Origin: Scalindua sp964344685
Lineage (GTDB): Bacteria; Planctomycetota; Brocadiia; Brocadiales; Scalinduaceae
DNA: 64,000 bases
Reading direction: 5' to 3'
NCBI GenBank assembly: GCA_964344685.1
Contig: CAYFOK010000001.1
Coordinates: 420,960 to 484,959 of the forward strand
A model generated the notes under the pieces. It did not search any database. It worked only from the letters and a program-made list of their open reading frames with translations, and was not told the origin of the DNA. The translations under genes and the position numbers were made by a program. The number at the start of each line of letters is the position of its first letter. Within the stretch, counting starts at the first letter, position 1. Below, one piece after another: positions 33,765 to 43,850 of the stretch.

Positions 33765-36700
33765 TCATGCGCTTTTTGAGACCAGGCATCCTTCACCAAC
33801 CAGATTTCTTATTCCGTTAAACACGTTTTCGTTTAAAGAAATAGAATATCCATTTGATGCCTTTATCGTTACAGATTTATTACCGGGAATCTCGAATTTT
33901 ATAAATACAGGACAAGGCCCTTTATTTGCCGAGAGGATTTCTTTCAAACCTGAGAGAATATCATCATTTATTTGTGTATATTTGAGGCGTATTATAGCAT
34001 TCTTTGGTGATTTGTTCTCTATTAATTTTTCCATTTCTTCCGGAGTTATTATTTCCGTAACTCTTATTGATGCTTCTGTATCTCTGAAACCTACTTTCCC
34101 TTTAATAAAAACTACTTCATCGGCATGGAGCTGATCATTGAGAGATGCCAGTTTTGTCGAGAATATAACGCATTTAGCCATCCCTTCCATATCTTCAATG
34201 GTAAAATATGCAATCGGTTTGCCACTTTTAGTGATTGTGCGGTTAACGCTGTCAACTATTCCGCCTATCAAGACCTCGGCATCTTCCGGTTTTTCTGAAA
34301 GTTCTCCAGTTGTTATGTCTGAGTAATGTTCTATTGCATCCTTATACCTCTTTAATGGATGGGAACTGACATAAAGTCCCAAAGCTTCTTTTTCCGCTTT
34401 AAGCAGCTGTTTTTCAGACCACTTCTCCGTTTCAGGCAAACTATGGAAGGAATTTAAGTCCATTGTCTTTTCCTGTGCGCCAAAAAGGCTCATCTGTCCC
34501 ATACGGCGGTCTTTGTTTGATTTTGCTCCAATTTTCAGCAGTGTATCTATTCCTTCAAAGAATTGAGATCTGTATCCCGGCAGTGAGTCAAAACATCCTG
34601 ATTTGATCAGGCTTTCCATTACCTGTTTATTTACAAGCCGCAGATCCACACGTTCGCAGAAATCAAATATTGTGGTAAATTCACCATCTGTTTTTCTTGC
34701 CTCAATGATTGATTCTATTGCCTTTTCACCAACGTTTTTTATTGCCCCGAGACCGAACCTTATCTGTCGGTCTGATACTATTGTGAAATCCGAATAGCTT
34801 TCATTTATACATGGCGGTAATAATTCAATGCCCATGCGGTTACATTCGTGCATATAGTCTACTATCTTAAGGTTATTCTGTTTTTCGCACGTCATCTGGG
34901 CTGCCATATATTGCGTAGGGTAGTTGGCTTTCAGATAAGCAGTCTGGTAGCAGACCATAGCATAAGCAGCAGAGTGTGATTTATTAAACCCGTAGCCTGC
35001 AAAATATTCCATTAGTTCGAAGATTTTCTCCGCAACATTTTTTGGTATTTCGTTTTCTTTGGCTCCTTTTAGAAATTGAGCTTTGAACTTTGCCATAACT
35101 TCAGGTTTTTTCTTACCCATTGCCTTTCTCAAATTATCAGCTTCATTAAGGGTAAATCCGCCCAATCTGTTTGCAATGCGCATTACCTGTTCCTGGTATA
35201 CAATCAGTCCATACGTTTCTTTCAGCAACGGTTCAAGTTTAGGATGAAGATATTTCACGGCTTCTCTGCCGTGTCTGCAATTTATGAACGTGTCAACCAT
35301 TCCACTTCCTAATGGTCCGGGTCTGTATAACGCAACCAGCGGCAGTACATCTTCAAATTTATCAGGCTTAAGTTTCATCAGCAAGTCTCTGAAACCCCTG
35401 CTTGTCTCTACCTGAAAAACACCCTTAACGTCACCTCGTGAAAGTAATTCATATGTTTTCTTGTCATCTATCGGAAGTTTATCGATATCAATAACAGTTC
35501 CTGTTGTCGACTTTATCAGCTGCCTTGCTTTATCTATAACAGAAAATTTTCTTACTCCAAGAAAATCGGCTTTTAACAGGCCTATCTTTTCGACAAGAGT
35601 TTCACCATCAAATTGTGTAATCACAATATCCTTGTTCTTTGCCAGCGGTATATAGTTGGTTAGTGGCTCGTCAGAAACAACCACGCCGGCGGCGTGTGTA
35701 GAGGCATGTCTGCGAAGACCTTCCAGTTTTGTAGAGATATTGAACAGATCCTGTATCTGCTGCTCATTGTCATACATAGTTTTCAATTCAGGCTCCTGTT
35801 CAAGAGCGTCTTTTAATGTGATACCCAGAGTGGGTGGGATTAATTTTGCCACTTTATCGACTGTGGGTAACGGTATGTCCATGACCCTGCCTACATCCCT
35901 GACTACAGCTTTGGCCTTCATCGTTCCAAAGGTGATAATCTGTGCCACATTATTATCTCCGCCATATCTTTTTCTTACATATTGAATCACCTTGTCTCTG
36001 CCATCAGCACAGAAATCTATATCAAGATCAGGCATTGAAAGTCTTTCGGAATTAAGAAATCTTTCAAACAGTAAATCGTATTTTATAGGATCAATATTTG
36101 AGATTCCGAGCAGGTAGGCGACTAAACTGCCCGCACCTGAACCACGAGCTATGGCCGGTATCTGCTCTTTTTTTGCAAAATCGATAAAGTCCCAGACTAT
36201 AAGAAAATAGTCAACAAATTTAGTCTCTTCTATTACACTCAGTTCATGGTCCAGTCTATCGCTTATTACCTTATCAATTTTTTTGTATAACCCTAAGGCC
36301 CCATGTTCACAGAGTTTTCTCAAATGCTGTTCATTAGTCATGCCAGGTTTGTAACATGGTGAGTCTTCCTTTGGGTGGAACTTGGGCAGGTGCATTGTAT
36401 TTAAATTCAGTTCAACACGGCATCTATCGGCGATTAATGATGTATTCATTATCGCTTCCGGTAAATCTCCAAAAGTTTTTTCCATCTGTTCCTGAGATTT
36501 AAAGTAGAATTCATTCGTACTTAAACGCATCCTATTGACGTCATGGATAGATTTTCCGGTGTTTATACATAAGAGTGCGTCATGGGCATAATAATCTTCA
36601 GGTTCCATATAGTGTATGTCGTTAGTAGCCACTGTTTTTAATCCCAGGTCCTGACCGATTTTTAATGCAGTGTTCACTAACTCTTCCTGGCGTTCAATTT

Positions 36701-37235
36701 TATTGTTCTGCAGTTCCAGGTAGAAATTATCTGAGCCAAAGATATCCTTGTATTGAGATGCAGCGCTTAAGGCTTTTTTGTAATCGTTGTTTAACAGGTT
36801 TTGATTTATCTCTGACTGCATACAACCGCTCAGACAGATTATCCCTTTTGAATTCTCATTTAACAACTCTTTGTCAATTCTGGGCTTATAGTAGAAACCT
36901 TCCAGGTAGGAAGAAGAGGCTAATTTAAGTAGGTTTCTATATCCTTCATTGTTTTCTGCCAAAAGTGTCAGGTGGTATATTTTCTGTTTACCGCCTTCTT
37001 TTGTCAGCCTGCTTCCCTGAGCGACATAAGACTCAAATCCGAGTATGGGGTTTATGTCATTTTGCCTGGCATATTCGTAAAATCCGATTGCACCAAACAT
37101 ATTACCATGGTCTGTCAATGCGACGCTTTTCATGTTTAATGACTTGGTTTTGTCAATCAGATCATTAACCCTGCACGCACCGTCTAACAGGCTGAAATCA
37201 CTATGAACATGTAAATGGACAAAATTATTTTTCAT
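33765..37235 (-). CDS. dnaE: DNA polymerase III alpha subunit
   Basis: A full-length (1156 residues) DnaE1-type replicative polymerase. The PHP domain opens with FVHLHVHSDFSLLDGAC and SVALTDHGNMFG. The catalytic palm has PDLDIDFCADGRDKV with two of the three metal-binding aspartates, and the fingers/HhH region includes GYGFNKSHSAAYAMV. Near the end, EVLIGGIVDSVNRTITKSGK begins the OB fold. It copies the chromosome in the replisome. Its ATG overlaps the stop of the sigma-54 response regulator gene by 4 bases, an unusual neighbour. Confidence 0.97.
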   Translation of the reverse strand: MKNNFVHLHVHSDFSLLDGACRVNDLIDKTKSLNMKSVALTDHGNMFGAIGFYEYARQNDINPILGFESYVAQGSRLTKEGGKQKIYHLTLLAENNEGYRNLLKLASSSYLEGFYYKPRIDKELLNENSKGIICLSGCMQSEINQNLLNNDYKKALSAASQYKDIFGSDNFYLELQNNKIERQEELVNTALKIGQDLGLKTVATNDIHYMEPEDYYAHDALLCINTGKSIHDVNRMRLSTNEFYFKSQEQMEKTFGDLPEAIMNTSLIADRCRVELNLNTMHLPKFHPKEDSPCYKPGMTNEQHLRKLCEHGALGLYKKIDKVISDRLDHELSVIEETKFVDYFLIVWDFIDFAKKEQIPAIARGSGAGSLVAYLLGISNIDPIKYDLLFERFLNSERLSMPDLDIDFCADGRDKVIQYVRKRYGGDNNVAQIITFGTMKAKAVVRDVGRVMDIPLPTVDKVAKLIPPTLGITLKDALEQEPELKTMYDNEQQIQDLFNISTKLEGLRRHASTHAAGVVVSDEPLTNYIPLAKNKDIVITQFDGETLVEKIGLLKADFLGVRKFSVIDKARQLIKSTTGTVIDIDKLPIDDKKTYELLSRGDVKGVFQVETSRGFRDLLMKLKPDKFEDVLPLVALYRPGPLGSGMVDTFINCRHGREAVKYLHPKLEPLLKETYGLIVYQEQVMRIANRLGGFTLNEADNLRKAMGKKKPEVMAKFKAQFLKGAKENEIPKNVAEKIFELMEYFAGYGFNKSHSAAYAMVCYQTAYLKANYPTQYMAAQMTCEKQNNLKIVDYMHECNRMGIELLPPCINESYSDFTIVSDRQIRFGLGAIKNVGEKAIESIIEARKTDGEFTTIFDFCERVDLRLVNKQVMESLIKSGCFDSLPGYRSQFFEGIDTLLKIGAKSNKDRRMGQMSLFGAQEKTMDLNSFHSLPETEKWSEKQLLKAEKEALGLYVSSHPLKRYKDAIEHYSDITTGELSEKPEDAEVLIGGIVDSVNRTITKSGKPIAYFTIEDMEGMAKCVIFSTKLASLNDQLHADEVVFIKGKVGFRDTEASIRVTEIITPEEMEKLIENKSPKNAIIRLKYTQINDDILSGLKEILSANKGPCPVFIKFEIPGNKSVTIKASNGYSISLNENVFNGIRNLVGEGCLVSKSA

Positions 37236-38602
37236 GTCTGTTTCATTTTTAGTTCTTTAATCTTATGTTGTAAGCTTTGCCTGTGCATACCGAGTGCTTC
37301 AGCGGTTTTACTTATGTTACCGCTGTTTTCTGCTAACTTCCTGCTTACAAAGTCCTTTTCAAATGCTTCCACAACTATTTTTTTTGCATCTCTGAAAGGT
37401 AAGTTATAATCCAGGCTGATGTTACTATCTGAATTTCTAATCTCTACCGGAAAGTCACTGATTTCGAGAGTTTCAGTATTTGCCATTACGACTGCACCCT
37501 CTATAACATTTTGTAACTCTCTGACATTACCAGGCCATGGATACTTAGTAAAACATTTTACCGTTTCGTTTGATATTGATTTTACATTCTTTTTGTGTTT
37601 CTCAGAGAAATACTTTATAAACTCTTCTGCCAGTATTATAATATCTTCTCTGCGTTTTCTCAATGGTGGAAGTGAAATTTCAACAACCTTCAGCCGGTAA
37701 TACAGGTCTTCTCTGAAATTACCTTCTTTGATTTCTTTTAACAGGTCTTTGTGAGTTGCACTTATGAGCCTGACGTCAACACGGAGGGTTTCTGTGCCTC
37801 CTAATCGTTCAAAGCTCTGTTCCTGAAGGATTCTCAGCACTTTCGCCTGAGTGTTAGGGCTCATATCTCCAATTTCATCAAGAAATATCGTACCTTTATC
37901 TGCCAGTTCAAATTTACCCAGGCGTCTTTCTGTAGCACCTGTAAAGGCGCCTTTTTCGTGCCCGAATAACTCACTTTCAATTAATGTTTCAGGCAGCGCA
38001 GCGCAATTCATTATTATCATTGGATTGGACTTTCGAGGACTTTTCTTATGGATCTCTTTTGCCACCAGCTCTTTTCCACTTCCACTTTCACCCTGAATCA
38101 AGACTGTTACGTCAGTTAGACCAACCTTCTCTATCTTGTTATATACATCCTTCATTTCCCTGCTTTTCCCTACGATCTCACCCATTGACTCTAATCTGTC
38201 AATTTCTGAACGCAGCCTTGCATTTTCTTCCTCAAGTGCAAGTTTTTCAAATGCGTGTCTGGCAATCAGCCTGAGTTCATCTATTTCGTAAGGCTTGGCA
38301 ATATAATCATAAGCCCCCTTTTTCATGGCATCTACTGCGACTCTTTCAGATCCATAGGCAGTTACAATGACTATCATGGGAGGGCTTTCCATCCGATTTA
38401 TATCTTCTAATACCTGCATCCCGTTAATCTTTGGCATATTAATATCAAGGAAAATAAGAGAGGGGGGGCTTGCCTTTATTACCTCAAAAGCTTCAATGCC
38501 ATCAACGGCTTCCAGGACACTGTATCCGTCTTTTTCTAAAGCCAGTTTCATTCCAAACCGCGCCGCTTTTTCATCATCTACTATTAATATTGATTTTTTC
38601 AT
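37232..38602 (-). CDS. Sigma-54-dependent response regulator, NtrC type
   Basis: About 456 residues in three domains. Receiver (2-120): ILIVDDEKAARFG with phospho-acceptor Asp in LIFLDINMPKING. AAA+ (about 145-370): Walker A GESGSGKELVAKEI, the sigma-54 contact loop GAFTGATERR, and Walker B TIFLDEIGDMS. Fis-type helix-turn-helix: ISKTAEALGMHRQSLQHKI. It should activate RpoN promoters after phosphorylation by the histidine kinase encoded 4 bases upstream. The Met at 38602 is the start of the receiver; a longer frame to 38686 reads into the kinase gene. It ends overlapping dnaE. Confidence 0.94.
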   Translation of the reverse strand: MKKSILIVDDEKAARFGMKLALEKDGYSVLEAVDGIEAFEVIKASPPSLIFLDINMPKINGMQVLEDINRMESPPMIVIVTAYGSERVAVDAMKKGAYDYIAKPYEIDELRLIARHAFEKLALEEENARLRSEIDRLESMGEIVGKSREMKDVYNKIEKVGLTDVTVLIQGESGSGKELVAKEIHKKSPRKSNPMIIMNCAALPETLIESELFGHEKGAFTGATERRLGKFELADKGTIFLDEIGDMSPNTQAKVLRILQEQSFERLGGTETLRVDVRLISATHKDLLKEIKEGNFREDLYYRLKVVEISLPPLRKRREDIIILAEEFIKYFSEKHKKNVKSISNETVKCFTKYPWPGNVRELQNVIEGAVVMANTETLEISDFPVEIRNSDSNISLDYNLPFRDAKKIVVEAFEKDFVSRKLAENSGNISKTAEALGMHRQSLQHKIKELKMKQT

Positions 38603-38606
38603 AATT

Positions 38607-40724
38607 TCAGATGTTACCTGCCAGAACTCCCTCTGACGATGGGATTTTAACGATGAACCTTGTGGACAAATCTTCACTTTCCACATGGATCATACCACTC
38701 AATTCTTCCAGTTTCTTTTTAACAATAGCCAATCCTAAACCGGTGCCCATCTGTTTGGTTGTATAAAATGGTTCAAAAATCTTACTCATATCTTCCTCAG
38801 AGATGCCGGGTCCGGTATTTTCAAAAACAAGAGTAATATAATCATTTTTTTGATCATAGCTCATTGATATCGTCAATTTTCCTCCATCTGACATGGCTTG
38901 AATAGCATTGTGGATAATATTAAAAAATACTTCATTTAATGATCCTTCGTCTACCGTGATAACCGGTAGATCATTTGAAACATCCAGGTGTATATTGACG
39001 TTGTTCATTTTTGCTTCATGCTTTAGAACAACTAACACCTTGTTGATCACATCGTCAATTTTGACGGTAGATTTACTGTCCATTTGAGGCTTGGCAAAGC
39101 CCAGAAGCTGGTTTACAACCTTTGTTAAACGATCTATCTCTTCTACAATGATTGAAAGGCTTTTCTGGGTTTTAATTTCATTCATTGAATCCTCCTTTAA
39201 GACCTGTACGATTGCCTTTATAGAGCTCAGGGGATTCTTTACCTCATGTGCGACACTGGTAGATAACCTGCCCAAACTGGACAGTTTTTCGTTTTCATAC
39301 ATTTTTCTTTCCATCTGCAGCTTTTCCTGTATCAGTTCAGCCTTAGCCATTGCGGAACTAATCTGATTCGCAATAAGCATTAACTGTTCAAGGTTTTCTT
39401 CACGCAGCCGCATTCCTCTGCGGGATTTACCAAGAGTCAGCAGCCCTGTTAACTTCCTCTCTTTAAAAATCGGAAATACTAAGAACATCTCCAGCCGTTT
39501 CATTTCGCTTATGATAGAGGCATCGGTAACTTCATATCTGTCCAATACTGCAATTTCGCCTTTGTCAAAGTGTTTGATTATATTTATTATGTCATCTTTA
39601 GTTATAAACGTATTTTCTCCATGTCCGGCGATTTGTATTCTCCATTCTTTAAGCAGGATCAGGTTAACATTTTTTATTGCGGTTGCCTTTTTTATTGATT
39701 CTACAATGTTTTCCAGCAAAAGTGAAAAGTCAATAAGCAGGTCTGTGCTGATCTGATGACTCAGCTCATTTAAAAGATATTCGGTGTCAGTAATCATCTT
39801 AAAGGAGAGCTTTCTCATTAACCCTTGAATATTATCTTTTAATTTCGGGAACCAGTACACAAGCGTTATGATCAGTACAGCTTCTAATACCTTTGAGTTT
39901 ATTGAATAACAGGACTCAAGATATTTACTTAATTGTCTTATTCCGAAATAATAGAAACAGATAACCAGCACTGCCTGAAATGAATAAAACACACTTCGCC
40001 TGAGCACAAATTCCATATAATTGTAACGATAAACATAATAAGAAAATATGATACTGGGAAAGATGGATGAAAGCATAGTTACCAGGATCATATAATCACC
40101 AATATATGGAATATCACTTCCTTTAAGAAGGACTGTACAGGTAACCAGTATTGTTATAAATATGAGAATCCAGAAAATAGAGAAGTGAAATCTCTGCTCC
40201 TCCACCTCTTCCACCTTGGTGGAGAGAATGCGGGAGATAACAGCAGAAGTAAATATTGAAAACAGAAGCCAGATGATAAAAGGTTTTACAAATGGTGAAC
40301 CGCTCATCAGGACATTTGACTCTTCAAAAAACACTATCCTTCCTGCCGTAAATGAGAGAGGCAGAAGTGGAAGATAAATTATGCTAACCATGGTTATCAT
40401 AATCTTTTTCTGGATCTTCCAGCCGCTTTCCAAAAGAAATAATAGAGCAGTATGCAAAAGTAGGCTTGGTGTTACACCCATTCCCATGCATGCAACCGCA
40501 TTTGAAGATTGATTGATAATTGGAATGTGTTTTCCAAAGAGCATTAAGCTGAAAAGAGAAATGACATTACCATAATGCCACATAGCCACACTGATCACAA
40601 GGAATAAGAAGACAAGTTCACTTCCTTTCTTATTCTTCCTCTGAATAATGAGAATTGAAAGGATTGTGTGGAGGATTGAGCCAAGAATGAAGCCTACTAG
40701 AGCTACAATTTCAATTAGTGACAT
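38607..40724 (-). CDS. Membrane histidine kinase with GAF domain
   Basis: A 705-residue sensor kinase. The first 300 residues hold about eight hydrophobic helices, a GAF-like domain follows (about 320-480), then a HisKA helix with VAHEVKNPLSSIKAIVQV and a HATPase domain with EVFFNIIHNAIQAM and GTGLGLAIVKKKLEEL. It phosphorylates the sigma-54 regulator encoded next. A multi-helix N-terminus plus GAF recalls PrsK of the PEP-CTERM/exopolysaccharide system, but that is a resemblance in layout, not proof. The signal is unknown. Confidence 0.9.
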   Translation of the reverse strand: MSLIEIVALVGFILGSILHTILSILIIQRKNKKGSELVFLFLVISVAMWHYGNVISLFSLMLFGKHIPIINQSSNAVACMGMGVTPSLLLHTALLFLLESGWKIQKKIMITMVSIIYLPLLPLSFTAGRIVFFEESNVLMSGSPFVKPFIIWLLFSIFTSAVISRILSTKVEEVEEQRFHFSIFWILIFITILVTCTVLLKGSDIPYIGDYMILVTMLSSIFPSIIFSYYVYRYNYMEFVLRRSVFYSFQAVLVICFYYFGIRQLSKYLESCYSINSKVLEAVLIITLVYWFPKLKDNIQGLMRKLSFKMITDTEYLLNELSHQISTDLLIDFSLLLENIVESIKKATAIKNVNLILLKEWRIQIAGHGENTFITKDDIINIIKHFDKGEIAVLDRYEVTDASIISEMKRLEMFLVFPIFKERKLTGLLTLGKSRRGMRLREENLEQLMLIANQISSAMAKAELIQEKLQMERKMYENEKLSSLGRLSTSVAHEVKNPLSSIKAIVQVLKEDSMNEIKTQKSLSIIVEEIDRLTKVVNQLLGFAKPQMDSKSTVKIDDVINKVLVVLKHEAKMNNVNIHLDVSNDLPVITVDEGSLNEVFFNIIHNAIQAMSDGGKLTISMSYDQKNDYITLVFENTGPGISEEDMSKIFEPFYTTKQMGTGLGLAIVKKKLEELSGMIHVESEDLSTRFIVKIPSSEGVLAGNI

Positions 40725-40844
40725 AGTATTAATATACGGAAATTATTTTATATTATTAACAACTAAATTGACTGTCAATAGTAAAAAGAGCTATATTATT
40801 AAAGCATTTCTTTGAGCACCAGAAGGCCGGTAATTATGCTGATT

Positions 40845-41867
40845 TTATATATATAGATAATCATTTGCCTTACAAATATGACAAACTGTTTTAGTGTTGT
40901 TTTTACGGCCGATGACCTCTTTTCGTGCCGATATATATTTATTACTATTCCATATTTTCTTGAAAGATTCTTCCTTCAAATTGCCAAAAGAGTGTGTTTC
41001 ACTATATACAGAACAGCATGGTAAAATGTTGCCGTCCCAGTTGATTACGGTTTCAGTCCAAAGCAGATGACAATTAAATCTCTTTCTGGGCTTCTTTTCT
41101 GACATGTTAAAAGTGTTGAATTCCGGATTATTCGGCAGCCATTTTGAATCTCGTTCAAGAGATTGTTCGGCAGTTTCAAATATCTCCTTGCCCATATCAG
41201 TGCGGATCTTGTTAATAGACAGCTTTATACCTATCTCTTTTGCTATCGTCTTTGCTGTCTCAATTTCGTGTTCGTTATGGCTGAAGACGTGAAACAGCCA
41301 TATTAACTCAGTATAGCTGTTTCCTAATTGCTTCTTTTTCTTTAGTAACAGTTTCATGTTGGACATTACTCTGTTAAAATCACCATCAATATGATAGGTT
41401 GGATAGGTTGAATTGCTTGCACCATCGCATGAGACGTATATTTTCTGCAGATTAGCTTTAATTATGGCTTCAGCCTGAGCATCATCAATATCAAAGCTCA
41501 GATTCGTACTTATCTTTACTGCAATTCTGTTTCGATCGGCATATTCTACCATTTGTATAAGTTCTTTGTTGAGAAGGGGTTCTCCCCAGTTATACAGCCT
41601 GATCAGAATAAGATCTTTACCAATTTCGTCTATAATCCTTTTAAAATCGGAGAATGACAGTAAACCTTTCCTGGCAGAAGTATCCTTCTGTCCGGTCGGG
41701 CAAAGTGGACAGCGTAGGTTGCAGATATTGCCTGATTCTATCGTTATCTTGGCGGGATAGTAATAGAGATGTGTAGAGCCTATTGAAAACTGGACCTTAC
41801 CCATAATCAGGTTATAGAGCTTTCTTATGCTGTAGATGCGGAGATGTCTCCGTAAATCTTTTAACAT
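40845..41867 (-). CDS. Radical SAM/SPASM domain protein
   Basis: A 340-residue enzyme. ICNLRCPLCPTGQKD carries the C-x3-C-x2-C cluster motif; RLYNWGEPLLNKELI is a later barrel motif, and a C-terminal SPASM segment has WDGNILPCCSVY and KTVCHICKAND, cysteines that would bind auxiliary clusters. SPASM enzymes modify peptides or sugars. The enzyme lies at the border of the surface-glycan island, next to a divergent carbamoyltransferase gene, so a sugar substrate is possible. Confidence 0.88.
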   Translation of the reverse strand: MLKDLRRHLRIYSIRKLYNLIMGKVQFSIGSTHLYYYPAKITIESGNICNLRCPLCPTGQKDTSARKGLLSFSDFKRIIDEIGKDLILIRLYNWGEPLLNKELIQMVEYADRNRIAVKISTNLSFDIDDAQAEAIIKANLQKIYVSCDGASNSTYPTYHIDGDFNRVMSNMKLLLKKKKQLGNSYTELIWLFHVFSHNEHEIETAKTIAKEIGIKLSINKIRTDMGKEIFETAEQSLERDSKWLPNNPEFNTFNMSEKKPRKRFNCHLLWTETVINWDGNILPCCSVYSETHSFGNLKEESFKKIWNSNKYISARKEVIGRKNNTKTVCHICKANDYLYI

Positions 41868-42227
41868 TTTATCTCAGATTATGTTATGGTTTGATTTAAA
41901 AGGTCTAATACAACTTTTGATGATTGGTGTACACATTTATCATGTACTCTAATTGATGTCAGATGATTATAGTATAAATTATCATTAATATCAAACGAAT
42001 CGTTGTAATGTGTGGGTATATATCCTGTTAATTCTTACTGAAAGCAGGTTATTAAAATTTATACTGAATGCTAACTTGGAAGCAAGAAAAAGCTTGAGTT
42101 CTTACAAGAAAATCCTATTATGGCTCTTTTGTCTAACTTATTTGCCGTCCGGTGAAAAATGGTGGCAGAAGAGCTGAAATTGATAACGGTTACATAACGA
42201 AATAAATCCAAAACTGGAGAACTGTAT
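41868..42227. other. Divergent promoter region
   Basis: AT-rich spacer between the radical SAM and carbamoyltransferase genes. It must hold two promoters. I could not assign clear -35/-10 elements or any RNA structure. Confidence 0.4.
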
Positions 42228-43802
42228 ATGATAATTCTGGGAGTAACACACCCTATCTCATGGAACAACGGGGCATGTATCCTTGTAGATGGCAAACTGG
42301 TCGCTATGGTGGAGGAAGAGCGGTTTAACAGATTTAAACATTCGCCGAGAGCATCTGCAGACATGTCAATTGAGTTTTGCCTCAAAAGGGCAGGTGTTAC
42401 ACTGGATGAGGTTGATTATATTGCCATCGGATGGGAATCCGCAGAACGGCAGAAAAAGAAGAAACGATATCCCTGGGAATTTCTGCTCAGACAGCTGCCA
42501 TTCAGACATTTGGATGAGAAAATGAGATTCGTGAACCATCATGTTGCCCATGCGTTAAGCTCTTATTATGTTTCCGGATTTGATCATTCAAATATAGTAT
42601 CACTGGACGGCTATGGCGGCAGTGAATCCGGTATACTTGCGGTTGCAGAGGGTGACAAACTCAAGGTGATTAAGTCAATACCCAACAGAAACAGCTGGGG
42701 GCATTTGTATGGTGAGATCACAAGCAAGCTGGGTTTTAAATCCCATAGCGATGAAGGGAAAGTCATGGGCCTTGCTGCTTATGGCCAGCATAATGAAAAT
42801 GAATTTACATTCATCGACTGGGACAGAGATATACCCGTAATCGATAAGAAGGGGTTTAAGAAGTACCTTGCAGGTGTTACACCACGGAAGAAGGGGGAGG
42901 AGTTAAACCAGCGTCACAAAGATCTGGCTGCTACCGTACAACACACACTTGAGAGGGGGGCTCTCCAGATGAGCTCATATCTTCGTAATATATCCGGGTC
43001 TGAAAACCTCTGCATGTCAGGTGGTTGTGCATTAAACTGTTCAATGAATGGTGTACTCCTTAGATCAGACCACGTTGAAAATATATTTATCCAGCCTGCC
43101 GCACATGACATAGGAACGGCATTGGGCGCTGCCGTAAGTGTCTATAAGGATATTGTAGGGCACAGGCCTGATATTGTTTTGGAACACCCTTATTATGGTC
43201 CTGATTATACAAATGAAGAGGTTGAGTTTGAGTTAAAGAAGTATAAATTGAATAATTTCAAACGTAGTAATGATATAGCCAAAGAGACTGCCGCCTTGAT
43301 TGCGGATAATAAAACAGTCGGCTGGTTTCAGGGCAGGATGGAATTCGGCCCGAGGGCGCTTGGAGGCAGAAGTATACTTGGTAATCCTAAGAATAAAGAT
43401 ATGAAGGATATTGTGAATAAGAGTATAAAGGGAAGAGAACCATGGAGGCCCTTCGCGCCGTCATTCCTGGATGAGGATTATGGTGATTACGTAAAGCAGC
43501 CTTACAGTTCTCCGTTCATGATAATAGCTTTCCAGGCTCTTGAAGAAAAAGTTCCTGAAATAGCCTCCGCCGCGCATGTAGATAATACGGTAAGGGTGCA
43601 GTCTGTCAGGAAAGAAGTCGCTCCCCGATATTGGGAATTAATCAGCGAATTCAAGAAAATAACAGGAGTCCCGGCACTTCTCAATACCAGCTTTAACGTA
43701 GCCGGCCAGCCCATTGTCTGCACACCCCGAGATGCAATAATGACCTTCTTCGGCTGCGGCCTCGATTATCTGGCTATAGAAGATTATCTTGTGTGGAAGT
43801 AG
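42228..43802 (+). CDS. NodU/CmcH-family carbamoyltransferase
   Basis: A 524-residue O-carbamoyltransferase. The N-terminal Kae1-like domain begins ILGVTHPISWNNGACIL and contains NHHVAHALSSYYVSGF and SLDGYGGSESG, with His residues for iron/ATP; the C-terminal YrdC-like domain has MEFGPRALGGRSILGNP and PWRPFAPS. It uses carbamoyl phosphate and ATP to carbamoylate a hydroxyl, typically on a sugar, as in Nod factor or LPS. Here it probably decorates the surface glycan. GGAG precedes the ATG. It begins the plus-strand side of the island. Confidence 0.92.
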   Translation: MIILGVTHPISWNNGACILVDGKLVAMVEEERFNRFKHSPRASADMSIEFCLKRAGVTLDEVDYIAIGWESAERQKKKKRYPWEFLLRQLPFRHLDEKMRFVNHHVAHALSSYYVSGFDHSNIVSLDGYGGSESGILAVAEGDKLKVIKSIPNRNSWGHLYGEITSKLGFKSHSDEGKVMGLAAYGQHNENEFTFIDWDRDIPVIDKKGFKKYLAGVTPRKKGEELNQRHKDLAATVQHTLERGALQMSSYLRNISGSENLCMSGGCALNCSMNGVLLRSDHVENIFIQPAAHDIGTALGAAVSVYKDIVGHRPDIVLEHPYYGPDYTNEEVEFELKKYKLNNFKRSNDIAKETAALIADNKTVGWFQGRMEFGPRALGGRSILGNPKNKDMKDIVNKSIKGREPWRPFAPSFLDEDYGDYVKQPYSSPFMIIAFQALEEKVPEIASAAHVDNTVRVQSVRKEVAPRYWELISEFKKITGVPALLNTSFNVAGQPIVCTPRDAIMTFFGCGLDYLAIEDYLVWK

Positions 43803-43850
43803 AAGTGTACATAAATTGTTGTGTTTCAAGAATGGTTTTTTCAGAGACTA

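Noticed and set aside
33685..34134. A 149-codon plus-strand reading frame
   Set aside because: It is antisense to the end of dnaE and has no recognisable protein features.
42071..42385. A 104-codon minus-strand reading frame
   Set aside because: It runs opposite the start of the carbamoyltransferase gene and its promoter; Ser-rich filler without motifs.
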